Below are positions 25,557-35,222 of a DNA stretch of 64,000 bases, piece after piece. The translations under genes and the position numbers were made by a program. Source of the DNA: Candidatus Paceibacterota bacterium (GTDB lineage: Bacteria; Verrucomicrobiota; Verrucomicrobiia; Limisphaerales; UBA8199); contig DAOTCE010000009.1 in NCBI GenBank assembly GCA_035452965.1, positions 86,501 to 150,500 on the forward strand. Reading direction: 5' to 3'. Positions within the stretch are counted from its first letter, which is position 1; the number at the start of each line of letters is the position of its first letter. The notes under the pieces were generated by a model. That model was given only the letters and a program-made list of their open reading frames with translations, had not been told where the DNA came from and ran no database searches.

Positions 25557-26087
25557 AAGCAGAACTTAGCAAAGGGCGGAGAGATGTCGAGCTGAGGGGC
25601 GGTGGCCGGCCTGTGGTTGGGCGCATCCAAGTCTTACGCAAAGGAACGCCCACATTTTTGTCTGTTCGAGGGTCATTTGCTCCATGCTGCGCCGCGGAAC
25701 GCGCACCGACCCTTCGCCGGCACGCCTCCTCCGACTGTCTCAAAAGTGGACAGTGCGGCACGTTTGCAGGGGTTGGCTTTGGCTAGACCACGGTGTGAGC
25801 CCAGTGTGTATCCCATGGGGAGCGCTCCCCATGGGATACACACCGGGGTAGCGCCGGACTCGCATCGGTGCCTGACCGGTGTTCTGCGCGGAATCCAGCT
25901 GATCGCACTCGAACCGAAGGATATGCTGGCCCTGCCAAGGCAGGGAAACAGCGGCGATGGTTGTTTCGGCTCAGGGGCTGGTCGATGGCCGGGCCGGCGG
26001 CAGGAATGTTGCCGTTCCTGCAAGAAGCTGAAATGCGCTTGCCGTGACGGCGAGAGGAGGCAAGGCGCCCTTGCTTGCACGCACTGA
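25557..26087. other. Intergenic gap with a large palindrome
   Basis: About 530 bases between thiH and the binding-protein gene. The main feature is the 40-base perfect palindrome listed separately at 25804-25843. No credible gene was seen; the overlapping minus ORFs are chance. Confidence 0.4.
25804..25843. repeat. 40-base perfect palindrome, family member A
   Basis: The two 20-base arms are exact reverse complements with no loop (left arm GTGTGTATCCCATGGGGAGC). Its core CCCATGGGG and right flank (CACACCGGGGT then CGCCGGA) recur at 61046-61097, so this is a dispersed hairpin element rather than a gene-specific terminator. No T-run follows. Confidence 0.8.
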
Positions 26088-27893
26088 ATGAGCTACAAGA
26101 AGCGCGTCACAATGATCGCGCCTTCCTTCTCTCGCATCGCATTGCTCGCTACCACGCTGGCGCTGGCCGGCTGCGGAAAGCCCGAGGCACGCAAGCCCAG
26201 CGCGGCGCACCCTTTGCCAAAGTCTCCGCTCATCAGCAAGGGCGAGCCGGGCCGGATGGGGGGGCGTTTTGTGATCCCAGCCAGCGCCAGCCCGAAGACC
26301 TTTAACCCTTTGTTCGCGTTCGACGGCGCGTCCGACGGCATCATCCGGCTCCTCTTTGCCTCGCTGGCCAACCTGGACTGGGCGTCGCAGCAGCCCGGAC
26401 CCGGCCTGGCCGAGTCTTGGTCTGTCGCTCCCGACCAGAAGACCTGGACCTTCAAGCTGCGCGCCGGCACTCGCTGGAGCGATGGCGAGCCGCTGACGGC
26501 GGATGATGTGGTCTTCACCTGGAACGAGATCATCTGTAACCGAGCGCTCAAGCAGACGACCCTGGATCCGTTCCGCATCAACGGCCGCGAGTTTGCGGTG
26601 ACCAAAGTGGATGAGTACACGGTGCAGGTGGTGACGTCGGAAGTATTTGCGCCCTTTGTCGAGTTTTTCGGCGGCGTACCGGTGCTGCCCAAGCATGTCC
26701 TGGAGATAGCCGTAAAGGCCGAGGTGCTCCCGGCGGCCTACGGGCTGACCTCGAAACCTGACCGGATCGTCGGCTGTGGACCGTATCGGCTGAAAGAATT
26801 CCGATTGGGACAGTTCACCCTGCTCGAGCGCAACCCGGAGTACTGGGTGGCGGATCGGCAGGGAGCGCGGCTGCCGTATTTCGACGAGGTGATGTTCACC
26901 GTGCGCAGCGGCTCCGGCGGAGAGGCGGCCCTCTTCCTGTCCGGCAAAGGCGACGTCTTCGATGCAGTGCGCCCGCAGAATTACCCGGCGTTCAAGCAGG
27001 CATCCATGGACGGGCGTTTCCAACTCCTCGACCTCGGGCCGGGGGCGGACCGGGAGTTCGTCTGGTTTAATCAGAACACAGGGACCAATGCTGCCGGCAA
27101 GCCTTTCGTCAATCCGGTCAAGCTGAAGTGGTTCCGGGACAGGAAATTCCGGCAGGCGGTCTCGTGTGCGATCGACCGCGACCGGCTCGTGCGGGAGGCC
27201 TATGGCGGGCGGGCGCAGCCGGCTTATGGCTTTCTCTCGGCGGAGAACCAGAGATGGAACAACCCGGACATCCCGCGCTACGGGTATGATGTTGCCCGAG
27301 CGCGTGCCCTGCTGGCGGAAATCGGCATGCAGGACCGCAATGGCGACGGCGCGGTGGAGGACGCCGCCGGCAACCTGGTCGAGATTGAATTCTCCTCCAA
27401 CCTGGGCAACCCGCTGCGCGAAAAGGCGGCCGTCCTGATCCAGGAGGACCTCAAACGCATCGGCCTCAAGCTCATCTATGTGCCGATGGAATACCGGGCG
27501 CTGCTGGATCGAATCAATGTCACCTTTGACTATGAATGCGCCCTGATGGGTTTGGGCGGCGGCGGCAGCGACCCCGTTTCACAGATGAACGTGCTTCGCT
27601 CCAGCGAGGAACTGCACCAATGGTTCCCATTCCAGAAGACGCCTTCGACCGCCTGGGAGGCCCACATTGACGCCCTGATGGACGCCCAGATGCGGACGCT
27701 GGATTTCGCGCAGCGCAAGAAAGCCTTCGACGAAGTGCAAGTGATCCTGGCCGAGGAACAGCCCATGATCTACACGGTCACGCCGTTTGTCGCTGGGGCG
27801 ATCCGCGCAGGTGTGGGCAACCTGCGTCCTTCCGTTCTGAGCCCTAACCACCTGACCTGGAATCTGGAGGAGTTGTATTTCAAGGGGAAGTGA
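26088..27893 (+). CDS. Peptide/nickel-type ABC transporter binding lipoprotein
   Basis: 601 residues. Signal peptide with lipobox LALAGC (Cys about residue 29). The mature protein is a SBP_bac_5 (class C) binding protein: KTFNPLFAFDGASDGIIRLL, the LRAGTRWSDGEPLTADDVVFTW signature region at about 130, GCGPYRLKEF, and near the C-terminus VGNLRPSVLSPNHLTWNLEELYF. Such proteins deliver oligopeptides or similar solutes to a permease. No permease or ATPase gene is adjacent, so it is an orphan here. The start at 26088 could also be the internal ATG nearer the hydrophobic core. Confidence 0.88.
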   Translation: MSYKKRVTMIAPSFSRIALLATTLALAGCGKPEARKPSAAHPLPKSPLISKGEPGRMGGRFVIPASASPKTFNPLFAFDGASDGIIRLLFASLANLDWASQQPGPGLAESWSVAPDQKTWTFKLRAGTRWSDGEPLTADDVVFTWNEIICNRALKQTTLDPFRINGREFAVTKVDEYTVQVVTSEVFAPFVEFFGGVPVLPKHVLEIAVKAEVLPAAYGLTSKPDRIVGCGPYRLKEFRLGQFTLLERNPEYWVADRQGARLPYFDEVMFTVRSGSGGEAALFLSGKGDVFDAVRPQNYPAFKQASMDGRFQLLDLGPGADREFVWFNQNTGTNAAGKPFVNPVKLKWFRDRKFRQAVSCAIDRDRLVREAYGGRAQPAYGFLSAENQRWNNPDIPRYGYDVARARALLAEIGMQDRNGDGAVEDAAGNLVEIEFSSNLGNPLREKAAVLIQEDLKRIGLKLIYVPMEYRALLDRINVTFDYECALMGLGGGGSDPVSQMNVLRSSEELHQWFPFQKTPSTAWEAHIDALMDAQMRTLDFAQRKKAFDEVQVILAEEQPMIYTVTPFVAGAIRAGVGNLRPSVLSPNHLTWNLEELYFKGK

Positions 27894-27949
27894 GAGGCGA
27901 TTTTGGCCTTGCGCGGGAGACCGCCGGCTGCTTCATTAAGGGCAGTCCT

Positions 27950-28034
27950 GCGCATATGGCGGAATTGGCAGACGCGCTACTTTGAGGTGGTAGTGGAGTA
28001 ATCCGTGCAGGTTCAAGTCCTGCTATGCGCACCA
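27950..28034 (+). tRNA. tRNA-Leu(GAG)
   Basis: An 85-base class II tRNA: acceptor GCGCATA/TATGCGC, anticodon stem CTACT/GGTAG with loop TTGAGGT giving anticodon GAG, a long variable arm, T arm GCAGG/CCTGC, discriminator A and encoded CCA. An integrase gene starts 54 bases beyond its 3' end on the same strand, so this gene is a likely insertion target. Confidence 0.92.
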
Positions 28035-28087
28035 TATTTTTGCTGGGAAAGTGAGGTTGGTGTTGACTTTCAGGAAAGATTTCTTTC

Positions 28088-29533
28088 ATGAAAACCCCCG
28101 AAGGGTTCCCGAAGGTCATGGAGGAAGGTGGCATTACCGCCAAGATCTACCAAAGCCGCGTTCGCAATAAATACAATCTTTTCACCCTGGCCTTCTACAT
28201 GGATGGCCAGTTCAACAAGGAGAACTTTGGGAGCCTCGACGACGCCATTGCACGGGGCAAAAAGGTCGTCCGGCAGTTGAAGGGCGGCGAGTTCGAGGGC
28301 GTGGTGATGACCAGCCAGCAGGTCAAATCCTTCTTCGCCTCGCTGAAAAATCTCGAGGGCACCGGGCTCAGCCTGGAGGCCGGCACGCAGGAGATCGCCG
28401 CGTGCTACGGGGTGCTGCGCGGAAAGGTGCCGCCGCTGGTGGCGTGCAAGGACTACGCGAGGCAGAACGACGAGACAGTGGTGCCCAGGACGGTCGAGCA
28501 GGTGGTAACGGAGTTCCTGGCCGCCAAGGAAGCCGGCTCTGCGACCCGCATCAAGGGCAAGGGGAAAACGGTCAGCGAGCGGTATCTCTATGACCTGCGC
28601 AAGAAGCTGGAGAAGGTGTCGGCGCACTTCAACGGGCTGTTAATCACGCTGGTGACGGCGGCGGAAATCAACCGGTTCGTGAGCGAGCTGCGGGGCGTTA
28701 GAGGCCGTCCAACCAAGAAGGGCAAAGCGGCAGCCGTGCCGAAACCGATCAGCGGGCGGACGAAGAATAATTACCTGCAGGTCATCAATGTGCTCCTGGA
28801 GTACGCGCGGAAGCAGAAGTATGTGCCGCGTCACTTCGCGGTCATGGACGAAGTGGACCAGTCCGAGGAATCGGATTTCGATATTGAGATTTTCACGGCG
28901 GAGGAGATTACCAAGATACTGGCGGCGGTGCGGAAGGATGCGTTGCCTGCGCTGGCAATTGGGGCGTTCGCCGGCATCCGAACGGCCGAGGTGTGCCGAT
29001 TGGACTGGTCTGAGGTCAACCTGGACAAGGGGCTGATCGAGGTCAAGAAGGGGAAGGCGAAGACGCGCTCTCGGCGGCTGGTGCCGATTACGGAGAACCT
29101 GGCGCTGTTCCTGAAGGATGTGCCGGACAAGGACAGGAACGGGCCGGTGTGGCCGAACTCGGAGCCGTTCCTGTTCGACCTGATGCGGGACGCGGGGAAA
29201 GACAGCGGGGTGAAGTGGAAGCACAACGCGCTGCGGCACTCGTTCATTTCCTACCGCGTGGCGAAGATCAAGAATGTGAACGAAGTGGCGATGGAGGCCG
29301 GAAACAGCCCGGACATGATTTTCAAGCACTACCGGGAACTGGTGACGGAGAAAGAGGCGGATGCCTGGTTCGGGGTGACGCCGGAAGCGGTGAAAGCCGC
29401 CAAGGCGAAGATGGAGAGGGAGAGGGCGGCCAAGGTGGTGGAGTTGCCGAAGGTCATTGCGGCCTTCGTGAAGATGCTCCCCCGTCCGTCGGTGGTCCCA
29501 GCGGGTGAACGCCGATCCTCGAGGAACCAGTAG
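28088..29533 (+). CDS. Tyrosine recombinase at tRNA-Leu
   Basis: 481 residues. An N-terminal 150-residue arm-binding region is followed by a core-binding domain and the catalytic domain with GAFAGIRTAEVCRLDW (Arg I), KGKAKTRSRRLVPI (the beta-hairpin Lys region), HNALRHSFISYR (His-x-x-Arg) and the nucleophile in IFKHYREL. The usual LGH before it reads AGN. The last 15 or so residues (VVPAGERRSSRNQ) are the antisense of a secreted-protein remnant, so the true end of the element may lie inside the gene tail. Probable integrase of a small island or remnant. Confidence 0.85.
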   Translation: MKTPEGFPKVMEEGGITAKIYQSRVRNKYNLFTLAFYMDGQFNKENFGSLDDAIARGKKVVRQLKGGEFEGVVMTSQQVKSFFASLKNLEGTGLSLEAGTQEIAACYGVLRGKVPPLVACKDYARQNDETVVPRTVEQVVTEFLAAKEAGSATRIKGKGKTVSERYLYDLRKKLEKVSAHFNGLLITLVTAAEINRFVSELRGVRGRPTKKGKAAAVPKPISGRTKNNYLQVINVLLEYARKQKYVPRHFAVMDEVDQSEESDFDIEIFTAEEITKILAAVRKDALPALAIGAFAGIRTAEVCRLDWSEVNLDKGLIEVKKGKAKTRSRRLVPITENLALFLKDVPDKDRNGPVWPNSEPFLFDLMRDAGKDSGVKWKHNALRHSFISYRVAKIKNVNEVAMEAGNSPDMIFKHYRELVTEKEADAWFGVTPEAVKAAKAKMERERAAKVVELPKVIAAFVKMLPRPSVVPAGERRSSRNQ

Positions 29534-29661
29534 GCCCAGTCGTTGATTTCCACCTGGACCGTCAGGTCCACAAACTGTGCTGCACTACAAAGGAAAGGGA
29601 AAAGCAAAGACAGAACTAAACTGCAGTTACCGCTGCGACTTCGGAGAAAGGTATTTTTCAT
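29495..29661 (-). pseudogene. Truncated secreted protein, N-terminus only
   Basis: From ATG 29661 the frame encodes a signal peptide (NCSLVLSLLFPFLCSAA) and the start of a mature protein (QFVDLTVQVEINDWAYWF then LEDRRSPAGT), after which sequence becomes antisense to the integrase tail. It looks like the first 55 residues of a secreted Verrucomicrobia-type protein cut off by the element. Family unknown; the remnant is inferred from the reading frame and signal peptide only. Confidence 0.4.
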
Positions 29662-29771
29662 AGCGAGGCGCTGTCGATCAGGGTGAGAGATGGGAGGCAG
29701 CCGCCGGTGGCTCACGAATGCGGACAAAAGGAACCGGCTACTTCCCGTGGGCTCAATGCTCTTGGGCAGCT

Positions 29772-30578
29772 TCACTTTTGCTCCAGTCCGGAGTCGTGAA
29801 TCGAGGCGTTGGTGGCGGATGAACCGGTGCCATTAGGTCTTGGCAAGACTCCCTTGGAGCCAAGACTTCGTTCATCTCCGCGCTTTTCGGAACCATACAG
29901 TGAGACCCTGCCCAACCATGAGGTGGAAGCATGAAAGTCTGGGCTGCTCGGCTCCCGCCGTGCCGAGAGGCTGGCCGCAAGCGCTCTCTGGGTCTCCCAT
30001 TCCCGTTGCCTCTCCAGGTTACGCCGAAGCGTTTGGACTTCCGCCACTGCGAACCGCCCCACCACGGCGTCGTTGGTCAGCTTCTCCATGACAGGAATCA
30101 ATATAGCAGGGTCAGCCTCGACGGCGCGCAGGGTGGTTAACGCCCCATATCGTTGGTTCCAGTGCTCGGTAGTGTCCTCCAAGATGGCCAAGAGATCGGG
30201 GGTGGCCGGATGCCCCGGCCGGCCCAGAGTCCTCAAGGCCCACATGGCTCGGTCCTTGCGGTCGAACTGGTATCCCCCGACCGGGAAGCGCCTGTACCAC
30301 CACCTCGGCGCGAGACGAAACCAGGTGCGTTCCATCTTGTTTCCTGAGTGGAGCATTCTCTTGAGCGTTGGCACAGCCCTTTCTCCAAAAGCAAGCATAG
30401 CCAGGCTCACAGCCGGCCGGTTCGTCTCGAAGTCTCTGCTTGTGAGCCATTGTGTCACGCTTCGGCCGCAGAATGTGGGTTCGGCTTGGCGGCGGTTGCC
30501 GAGCCTGAGGCTCAGCACAACCAGGACCGCTCCAAGTAACAGCAGGCCGAGTGCAAGTAAAGCGTTGCGGCTTGTCAT
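29772..30578 (-). CDS. Membrane-anchored HEAT-like repeat protein
   Basis: 268 residues from ATG 30578 (alternative ATG 30599). One N-terminal membrane segment (LLALGLLLLGAVLVVLSL) is followed by a region with helical repeats of HEAT character (SLAMLAFGERAVPTLKRML, DRKDRAMWALRTLGRPG, and GALTTLRAVEADPAI). Such single-anchor HEAT proteins are frequent in Verrucomicrobiota and have no known role. The C-terminal 60 residues are low complexity. Confidence 0.6.
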   Translation of the reverse strand: MTSRNALLALGLLLLGAVLVVLSLRLGNRRQAEPTFCGRSVTQWLTSRDFETNRPAVSLAMLAFGERAVPTLKRMLHSGNKMERTWFRLAPRWWYRRFPVGGYQFDRKDRAMWALRTLGRPGHPATPDLLAILEDTTEHWNQRYGALTTLRAVEADPAILIPVMEKLTNDAVVGRFAVAEVQTLRRNLERQREWETQRALAASLSARREPSSPDFHASTSWLGRVSLYGSEKRGDERSLGSKGVLPRPNGTGSSATNASIHDSGLEQK

Positions 30579-30623
30579 GGCCAGACTAGTGCTGCTCAAT
30601 GTTGTGGGTCGGCGCGGTGTCTG

Positions 30624-30893
30624 TCACTGCTTCGGGCGCTTCATAATAACAATGATCTTCGCTTTGTTGTTTGCGTCTCCGGGCACCACCATGCTGGATA
30701 CTACCGCGTAACCTTGGGTGCCAGCTTCATTGAGCTGCCGCGCCAACTCGGCTTGATCTTGTTCTAGCATGTCAAAGAAGTATAAGCCAACGGGGGGGAG
30801 ACGGAAGCACGGATTCATGAGGAGGTAGAGTAGTAGAGCAGGGTCCTGCGCTAGAGGCAACTGAGCGCGTCCAATGGGCGCGGCATCAGCCAC
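30624..30893 (-). CDS. Small DUF4177-like protein
   Basis: 89 residues from GTG 30893; the start is uncertain. The C-terminal 50 residues (ARQLNEAGTQGYAVVSS then AKIIVIMKRP) resemble the DUF4177 pattern, in which a helix with Leu-x2-x-Gly-x-GY/W is followed by two strands ending in an Arg-Lys-type strand. Start overlaps the stop of the helicase gene by 8 bases, so translation may be coupled. Function unknown. Confidence 0.5.
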   Translation of the reverse strand: MADAAPIGRAQLPLAQDPALLLYLLMNPCFRLPPVGLYFFDMLEQDQAELARQLNEAGTQGYAVVSSMVVPGDANNKAKIIVIMKRPKQ

Positions 30894-33800
30894 CGCGGCG
30901 GTTTGCCTCGAACATCTCGACGGGCATTGGGTGGGCGAGCTGCCAAACCATTTGGATAGGTCGCTCGGATTGGTGGCTCACCAGCTCTGCTGGGCCAAGG
31001 AACGTGTACGGGGAGGTGAGGCCGTCCACCTTCTTGCGTGAGCGAGCGAAGAACAGCATTGTGTAGCCCCGGTCTTTGTGGTGGATCAGGTTCTGGCCTT
31101 GCCCGCTGGATTGGCTTGTCTGCGCCTGGGTCTCCCAGTGCAGCAGCTCTCTGCTTATGGGATAGTCCTTATACATCGTGCTGGGCGAGAACTCCTTCTC
31201 AGTCTTCTGGAACGTGACCAGGGCCGCGATGGCCTTTATGCCGGGAAAGTGGAGCACCCCGACTCCTGTCACGCCGGCTGAGTCGAACGTTGCTCCTCCC
31301 AAGGCAGCTTTGATTTCGTCGCCACCGTAGGCCGCGTGCAGTTCGAGGCTGCACGGGAACGGCAAGGCAACAGGGGTGCTTCCAACGCGCGACTCATCGT
31401 CGGCCCAAGCCAGGATTTCTTCCCAGTCACGGAGAACGGTGGGGTTCCTCGCGAGACGGTGGAAGGATTCGTTGAGATTTGGGATACCGAGGGCGGGGCC
31501 CGGCTTACCCCATAAGCGGTAGTGGGTGACGATCGCGGAATCCCCGGCTTCGGCGACAGCCGCGGGCGTGTTACCTGCCCTGAGGTGGCCAGCAACCTTG
31601 CGGAGCCGGGCGATTTCGCGCGGGCCGGTTGTCTGGGCGGCATTGATCAGGCCGTCCTGCAACCGCCCAAGGTCGGGGTCTGTCGGTATATCAGCGAGAC
31701 GCGCCGCTGCTTTCCACTGCGTCCAAGTGTTGCGGGTAAGCAAAGCTTCGGGCTCGTAATCGTGAAAGCGAACAAAGTTGCCGAATGTCAATGGCTGGTT
31801 GGCTTCTTGCTCGAAGGACTCCAGGCGATCGGGGACCTGGTTAGCGAGGTTTCGCAGGTTCTCACGGATGTTGGCGAGCACGTGTTCCCGCGCTACGCGG
31901 TCGAGCTGAATGCTGCAGCCGGCGGGAAGATGGGGAAAATCCATCTCCACCTCTCGCTGAATGTTAAAACGGCGCTTGGAAAGCAGGGCCTTCAGCTTGC
32001 GGTCGATTCGATAGCGCCGATGCGCCTGGCCTACGAAGTCCAGCACGGTAAGGCAATCTTTCTCTGGAGCGTGGCGGAGGCCCCGGCCAAGCTGTTGCAG
32101 GAAAACTGTCAGGCTTTCAGTGGGCCGCAGGAAGAGGACAGTGTTGACGTCGGGAACGTCCAGGCCTTCGCTGAGCACGTCCCGTGTGAACAGGAATCGG
32201 ATTCCTCCGGCACGAAATTCATTGAGCAGTTTGGCCCGCTCGTCGGTTTCGGTTTCGCCAATAATCACCGCAGAGGTTATGCCCCGCTGATTGAACTGGT
32301 CGGCCATGAACTCGGCGTGTCGAATGGAGACGCAGAAGCCGATACCCCGGACGTGGTCGAGGTCGGGCTCGTAGCGCCGTAACGAGCTTACCACGACGTC
32401 CAAGCGTTGACGCGCGAGTTCATGGGCACCCGTGTAGACTCTTTCAAGCTGCGCGATGTCATATTTGCCGCTGCGCCAGAACTGCTCGCCGGCCAATGAG
32501 ACGGGATCGGCCACGCCGAAGTAGTGGAACGGGCAAAGGAGCTTTTCTTCGAGGGCCTCGGGGAGACGAATTTCGGCAGCGAAGCGGTTTCCGAAATCGG
32601 CTGCCACGCTCGCGCCGTCCATGCGCTCCGGGGTGGCCGTCAGGCCCAGAAGGATCCGAGGGTGGAATTTCTCGAAGACTGCGCGATAGCTGGCGGCCGG
32701 ACCGTGATGCACCTCGTCCACGATAATGAAGTCGTAGAAGTCAGCGCCGACTTGCTCCCACAGCCGGCGCGTTCCAAGCATGTCCACGGAGCAGAACAGA
32801 TGGTCGAAGCGCGTTGCGACGTGCGGGCCGACCTGGAGGTCGCCGAAGTCTGGAATCCGGAGGACCAAACGAAATGTTCCTACGGCCTGTTCAAGAATTT
32901 CGCGCCTATGCGCGACGAACAAGAGGCGGGCCTGGCGATTCTGCTGCTGGTAAATCCGCTTGAAGTCAAAGGCGGCAACGACGGTTTTCCCTGTGCCCGT
33001 GGCGGCGACGATGAGGTTCCTCCATCGGTTGTGCACCGACCGCTCGGCTTCAAGGGCGTCGAGGATCCGCTCTTGGAACGGGTGCGGCGCCATGTCCACC
33101 ATCACGGGTGAAAGGTCGGTTTTCTTTCGGGCGTGCTGGATCGCTTCCCGTAGCGTGGTTGGCTCCTCTGGATTGAAGGGGATGAACTCGCGGCTGTTCC
33201 AGTAAGTTTCGAATTCCGCGAGGAACTTCTCCAGGATATGCGGGAGATCCTGTGCTGTGATCTTGAGATTCCATTCCAGGCCGCTGGTCATCGCCGGCTG
33301 CGACATGTTTGCGGAGCCGATATAGGCTGTGGAATACCCGGTGTTTCGGTGGAAGTGATACGCCTTGGCATGGAGGCGCGTGCGCTCTGTGTCGTAAGAG
33401 ACCCGAACCGAGACATTTGGCAAACGCGCCAGCCATTCCACCGCCTCTGAGTCCGAGGCTCCCATGTAGGATGTCGTGATGATGCGGACCCTGCCGCCGC
33501 GTGTGGTGAGTTCCTCGAAGGCTGGCATCAGCAGTCGTAGGCCCGACCACTTGATGAAGGAAACAAGCAGATCCGCTGAGTCGGCGGATTGCATTTCTTT
33601 CGCAAGCTCGTGCACGAGTTGTGGGTCGGTTGGGGAGCCGGTGAACAAGCTACTTTCGGCAAGCGCGGTCTCCGGTCGCGGCACTCGTCCTTCTGCGTAG
33701 TTGGGGGGTGTAATTTCGAGAAGGACGGGCTTTTCCGCTGGGATGAGACGCCTGTTGGCGAGGGACTGCGCCGGAGGTCTTCCACCTATTCGTTCGACAA

Positions 33801-34011
33801 CCTCGTTGCATAGTCGCAATCGGGTTGCCGGGTCGGCCTCAAGACGGAGAGCCTTTTCCAAAAGCCTGGAAACGAAGGCCGCGTAGCGCGAGGGCTCTTC
33901 CTCCGGATCTAGTTTTCCGAAGACCGAGCGCAGTTCGGGGTGACTTTGCAGGATGGAACTCAGTTCCTCATCGAGCAATGCTTCGTAGATGCCTTGTGCC
34001 AGGTCTGCCAC
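30886..34011 (-). CDS. PLD nuclease / superfamily II helicase / DUF3427 protein
   Basis: 1041 residues. The N-terminal 130 residues are helical; a phospholipase-D-like nuclease domain follows with its HxK motif LHAKAYHFHR at about 213 and IGSANMS. Then a DEAD-type helicase: Walker A AATGTGKT at about 340, DEVHH at about 435, LGLTATPERMDG at about 460, and a helicase C domain with LSEGLDVPDVNTVLF and LQQLGRGLRH. The C-terminal 250 residues match DUF3427, including FHRLARNP and WETQAQTSQ. Such architectures occur in phage-defence neighbourhoods; defence is inferred. A WYL regulator is divergently placed. Cytoplasmic. Confidence 0.82.
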   Translation of the reverse strand: MADLAQGIYEALLDEELSSILQSHPELRSVFGKLDPEEEPSRYAAFVSRLLEKALRLEADPATRLRLCNEVVERIGGRPPAQSLANRRLIPAEKPVLLEITPPNYAEGRVPRPETALAESSLFTGSPTDPQLVHELAKEMQSADSADLLVSFIKWSGLRLLMPAFEELTTRGGRVRIITTSYMGASDSEAVEWLARLPNVSVRVSYDTERTRLHAKAYHFHRNTGYSTAYIGSANMSQPAMTSGLEWNLKITAQDLPHILEKFLAEFETYWNSREFIPFNPEEPTTLREAIQHARKKTDLSPVMVDMAPHPFQERILDALEAERSVHNRWRNLIVAATGTGKTVVAAFDFKRIYQQQNRQARLLFVAHRREILEQAVGTFRLVLRIPDFGDLQVGPHVATRFDHLFCSVDMLGTRRLWEQVGADFYDFIIVDEVHHGPAASYRAVFEKFHPRILLGLTATPERMDGASVAADFGNRFAAEIRLPEALEEKLLCPFHYFGVADPVSLAGEQFWRSGKYDIAQLERVYTGAHELARQRLDVVVSSLRRYEPDLDHVRGIGFCVSIRHAEFMADQFNQRGITSAVIIGETETDERAKLLNEFRAGGIRFLFTRDVLSEGLDVPDVNTVLFLRPTESLTVFLQQLGRGLRHAPEKDCLTVLDFVGQAHRRYRIDRKLKALLSKRRFNIQREVEMDFPHLPAGCSIQLDRVAREHVLANIRENLRNLANQVPDRLESFEQEANQPLTFGNFVRFHDYEPEALLTRNTWTQWKAAARLADIPTDPDLGRLQDGLINAAQTTGPREIARLRKVAGHLRAGNTPAAVAEAGDSAIVTHYRLWGKPGPALGIPNLNESFHRLARNPTVLRDWEEILAWADDESRVGSTPVALPFPCSLELHAAYGGDEIKAALGGATFDSAGVTGVGVLHFPGIKAIAALVTFQKTEKEFSPSTMYKDYPISRELLHWETQAQTSQSSGQGQNLIHHKDRGYTMLFFARSRKKVDGLTSPYTFLGPAELVSHQSERPIQMVWQLAHPMPVEMFEANRRGG

Positions 34012-34217
34012 ACCTCATTGCTGTCAAAGATCGGGCGGTTTCTCCAGGAAAAAGACGGAGGGCTGGTTTGGGCGGGCCGTGGGCTGACCGAAGTCGGGCA
34101 CTCGCCGCGGGACCGAAGTCGGAAGGTTTTGGGGGCAGTGTAGCAGAGGGGGAGTGACAACCGTGGTCCCGGGGGTTAAAAATGTTGGGGCTGGATTTAA
34201 CCGAGAATTGATGGCCT

Positions 34218-35222
34218 ATGAAAAGCGTGTTGCGCGAGCGGTACACCCGGCCGCCGTCGGACCGGATGCGTCGGATTCACGAATGGATCAACAGCGGGAA
34301 GTATCCGAACGCGGTGACCATGGCGCGGGACCTGGAGGTCACCGACAGAACGGTGAAGCGGGACATCGAGTTCATGCGCGACCGCTATGGCCTGCCGATC
34401 GAATACAACGAGGAGCGCTACGGATATTACTATACGCAAAAGGTGGACCGGTTCCCGGTGGCGGCGATGACGGAAGCGGAGATGTTCGCGCTGCTGGTGG
34501 CCGACAAGGCCATCGCGCAATACCGCGGGACGCCGTTTCAGAGGCCGCTGCGGATGGCTTTCCGGAAGCTGACGGGGCAACTGGACGGGAAGGAGCGCTA
34601 CTCGCTGGAGAACCTGGGGCTGGCGCTGTCGTTCCGGCCGCTCGCGCCGGAGGACGCGGACATGGAGGCGTTCCGGGTGATCACCAGGGCGCTGAAGGAG
34701 AGGCGGGCGCTGACGTTTGATTACCGGAACCTGGCGGCCAAGAACTGGCTGCGGCGTCATGTGCATCCCTACCACCTGGCGTGTATTGACAACCATTGGT
34801 ACCTGTTCGCGCATGACGTGAACCGGAAGGCGATGCGGACGTTCGCCCTGACGCGACTCGCGCGGCCCCAGGTGACGGCCGAGGTATTTGAGAGGCCGAA
34901 GGACTTCAACCCGGACGCCTACCTGCGCGGGAGCCTGGCGGTGATGAAGGGCGACAAGGAGGAGGATGTGGTTATTGAGTTCGACGCCTGGGCGACGGAC
35001 CTGGTGCGGGGCCGGCAGTGGCATTCGAGCCAGCAGATGACGGAGCGGCCGGGCGGTGGCTCGCGGATGCAGATGCGGCTGAACAGCCTGGAGGAGATCG
35101 AGCGATGGGTGTTGAGCTGGGGGACGCACGCGCGGGTGATTGGGCCGCCGGCGCTGCGGGAGCGGGTGAAAAAGACGGCGGCGGTGGTGGCGGGGCTGTA
35201 TGGGGGAAAAGCTGAAACCTGA
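34218..35222 (+). CDS. HTH plus WYL-domain transcriptional regulator
   Basis: 334 residues. N-terminal DeoR/HTH_11 motif (MARDLEVTDRTVKRDIEFM, about residues 34-52) and a WYL domain with the RRHVHPYHLACIDNHWYLFA and RTFALTRLARPQ segments, plus a WCX-like C-terminal region. WYL regulators often sense nucleic-acid ligands and control defence genes. It is divergently transcribed from the PLD-helicase gene with 206 bases between, so a shared promoter region is likely. ATG 34218 is preceded by no strong ribosome site. Confidence 0.85.
   Translation: MKSVLRERYTRPPSDRMRRIHEWINSGKYPNAVTMARDLEVTDRTVKRDIEFMRDRYGLPIEYNEERYGYYYTQKVDRFPVAAMTEAEMFALLVADKAIAQYRGTPFQRPLRMAFRKLTGQLDGKERYSLENLGLALSFRPLAPEDADMEAFRVITRALKERRALTFDYRNLAAKNWLRRHVHPYHLACIDNHWYLFAHDVNRKAMRTFALTRLARPQVTAEVFERPKDFNPDAYLRGSLAVMKGDKEEDVVIEFDAWATDLVRGRQWHSSQQMTERPGGGSRMQMRLNSLEEIERWVLSWGTHARVIGPPALRERVKKTAAVVAGLYGGKAET

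Noticed and set aside
25673..26080. Minus ORF before the binding-protein gene
   Set aside because: Runs through the palindrome and has no ribosome site or family.
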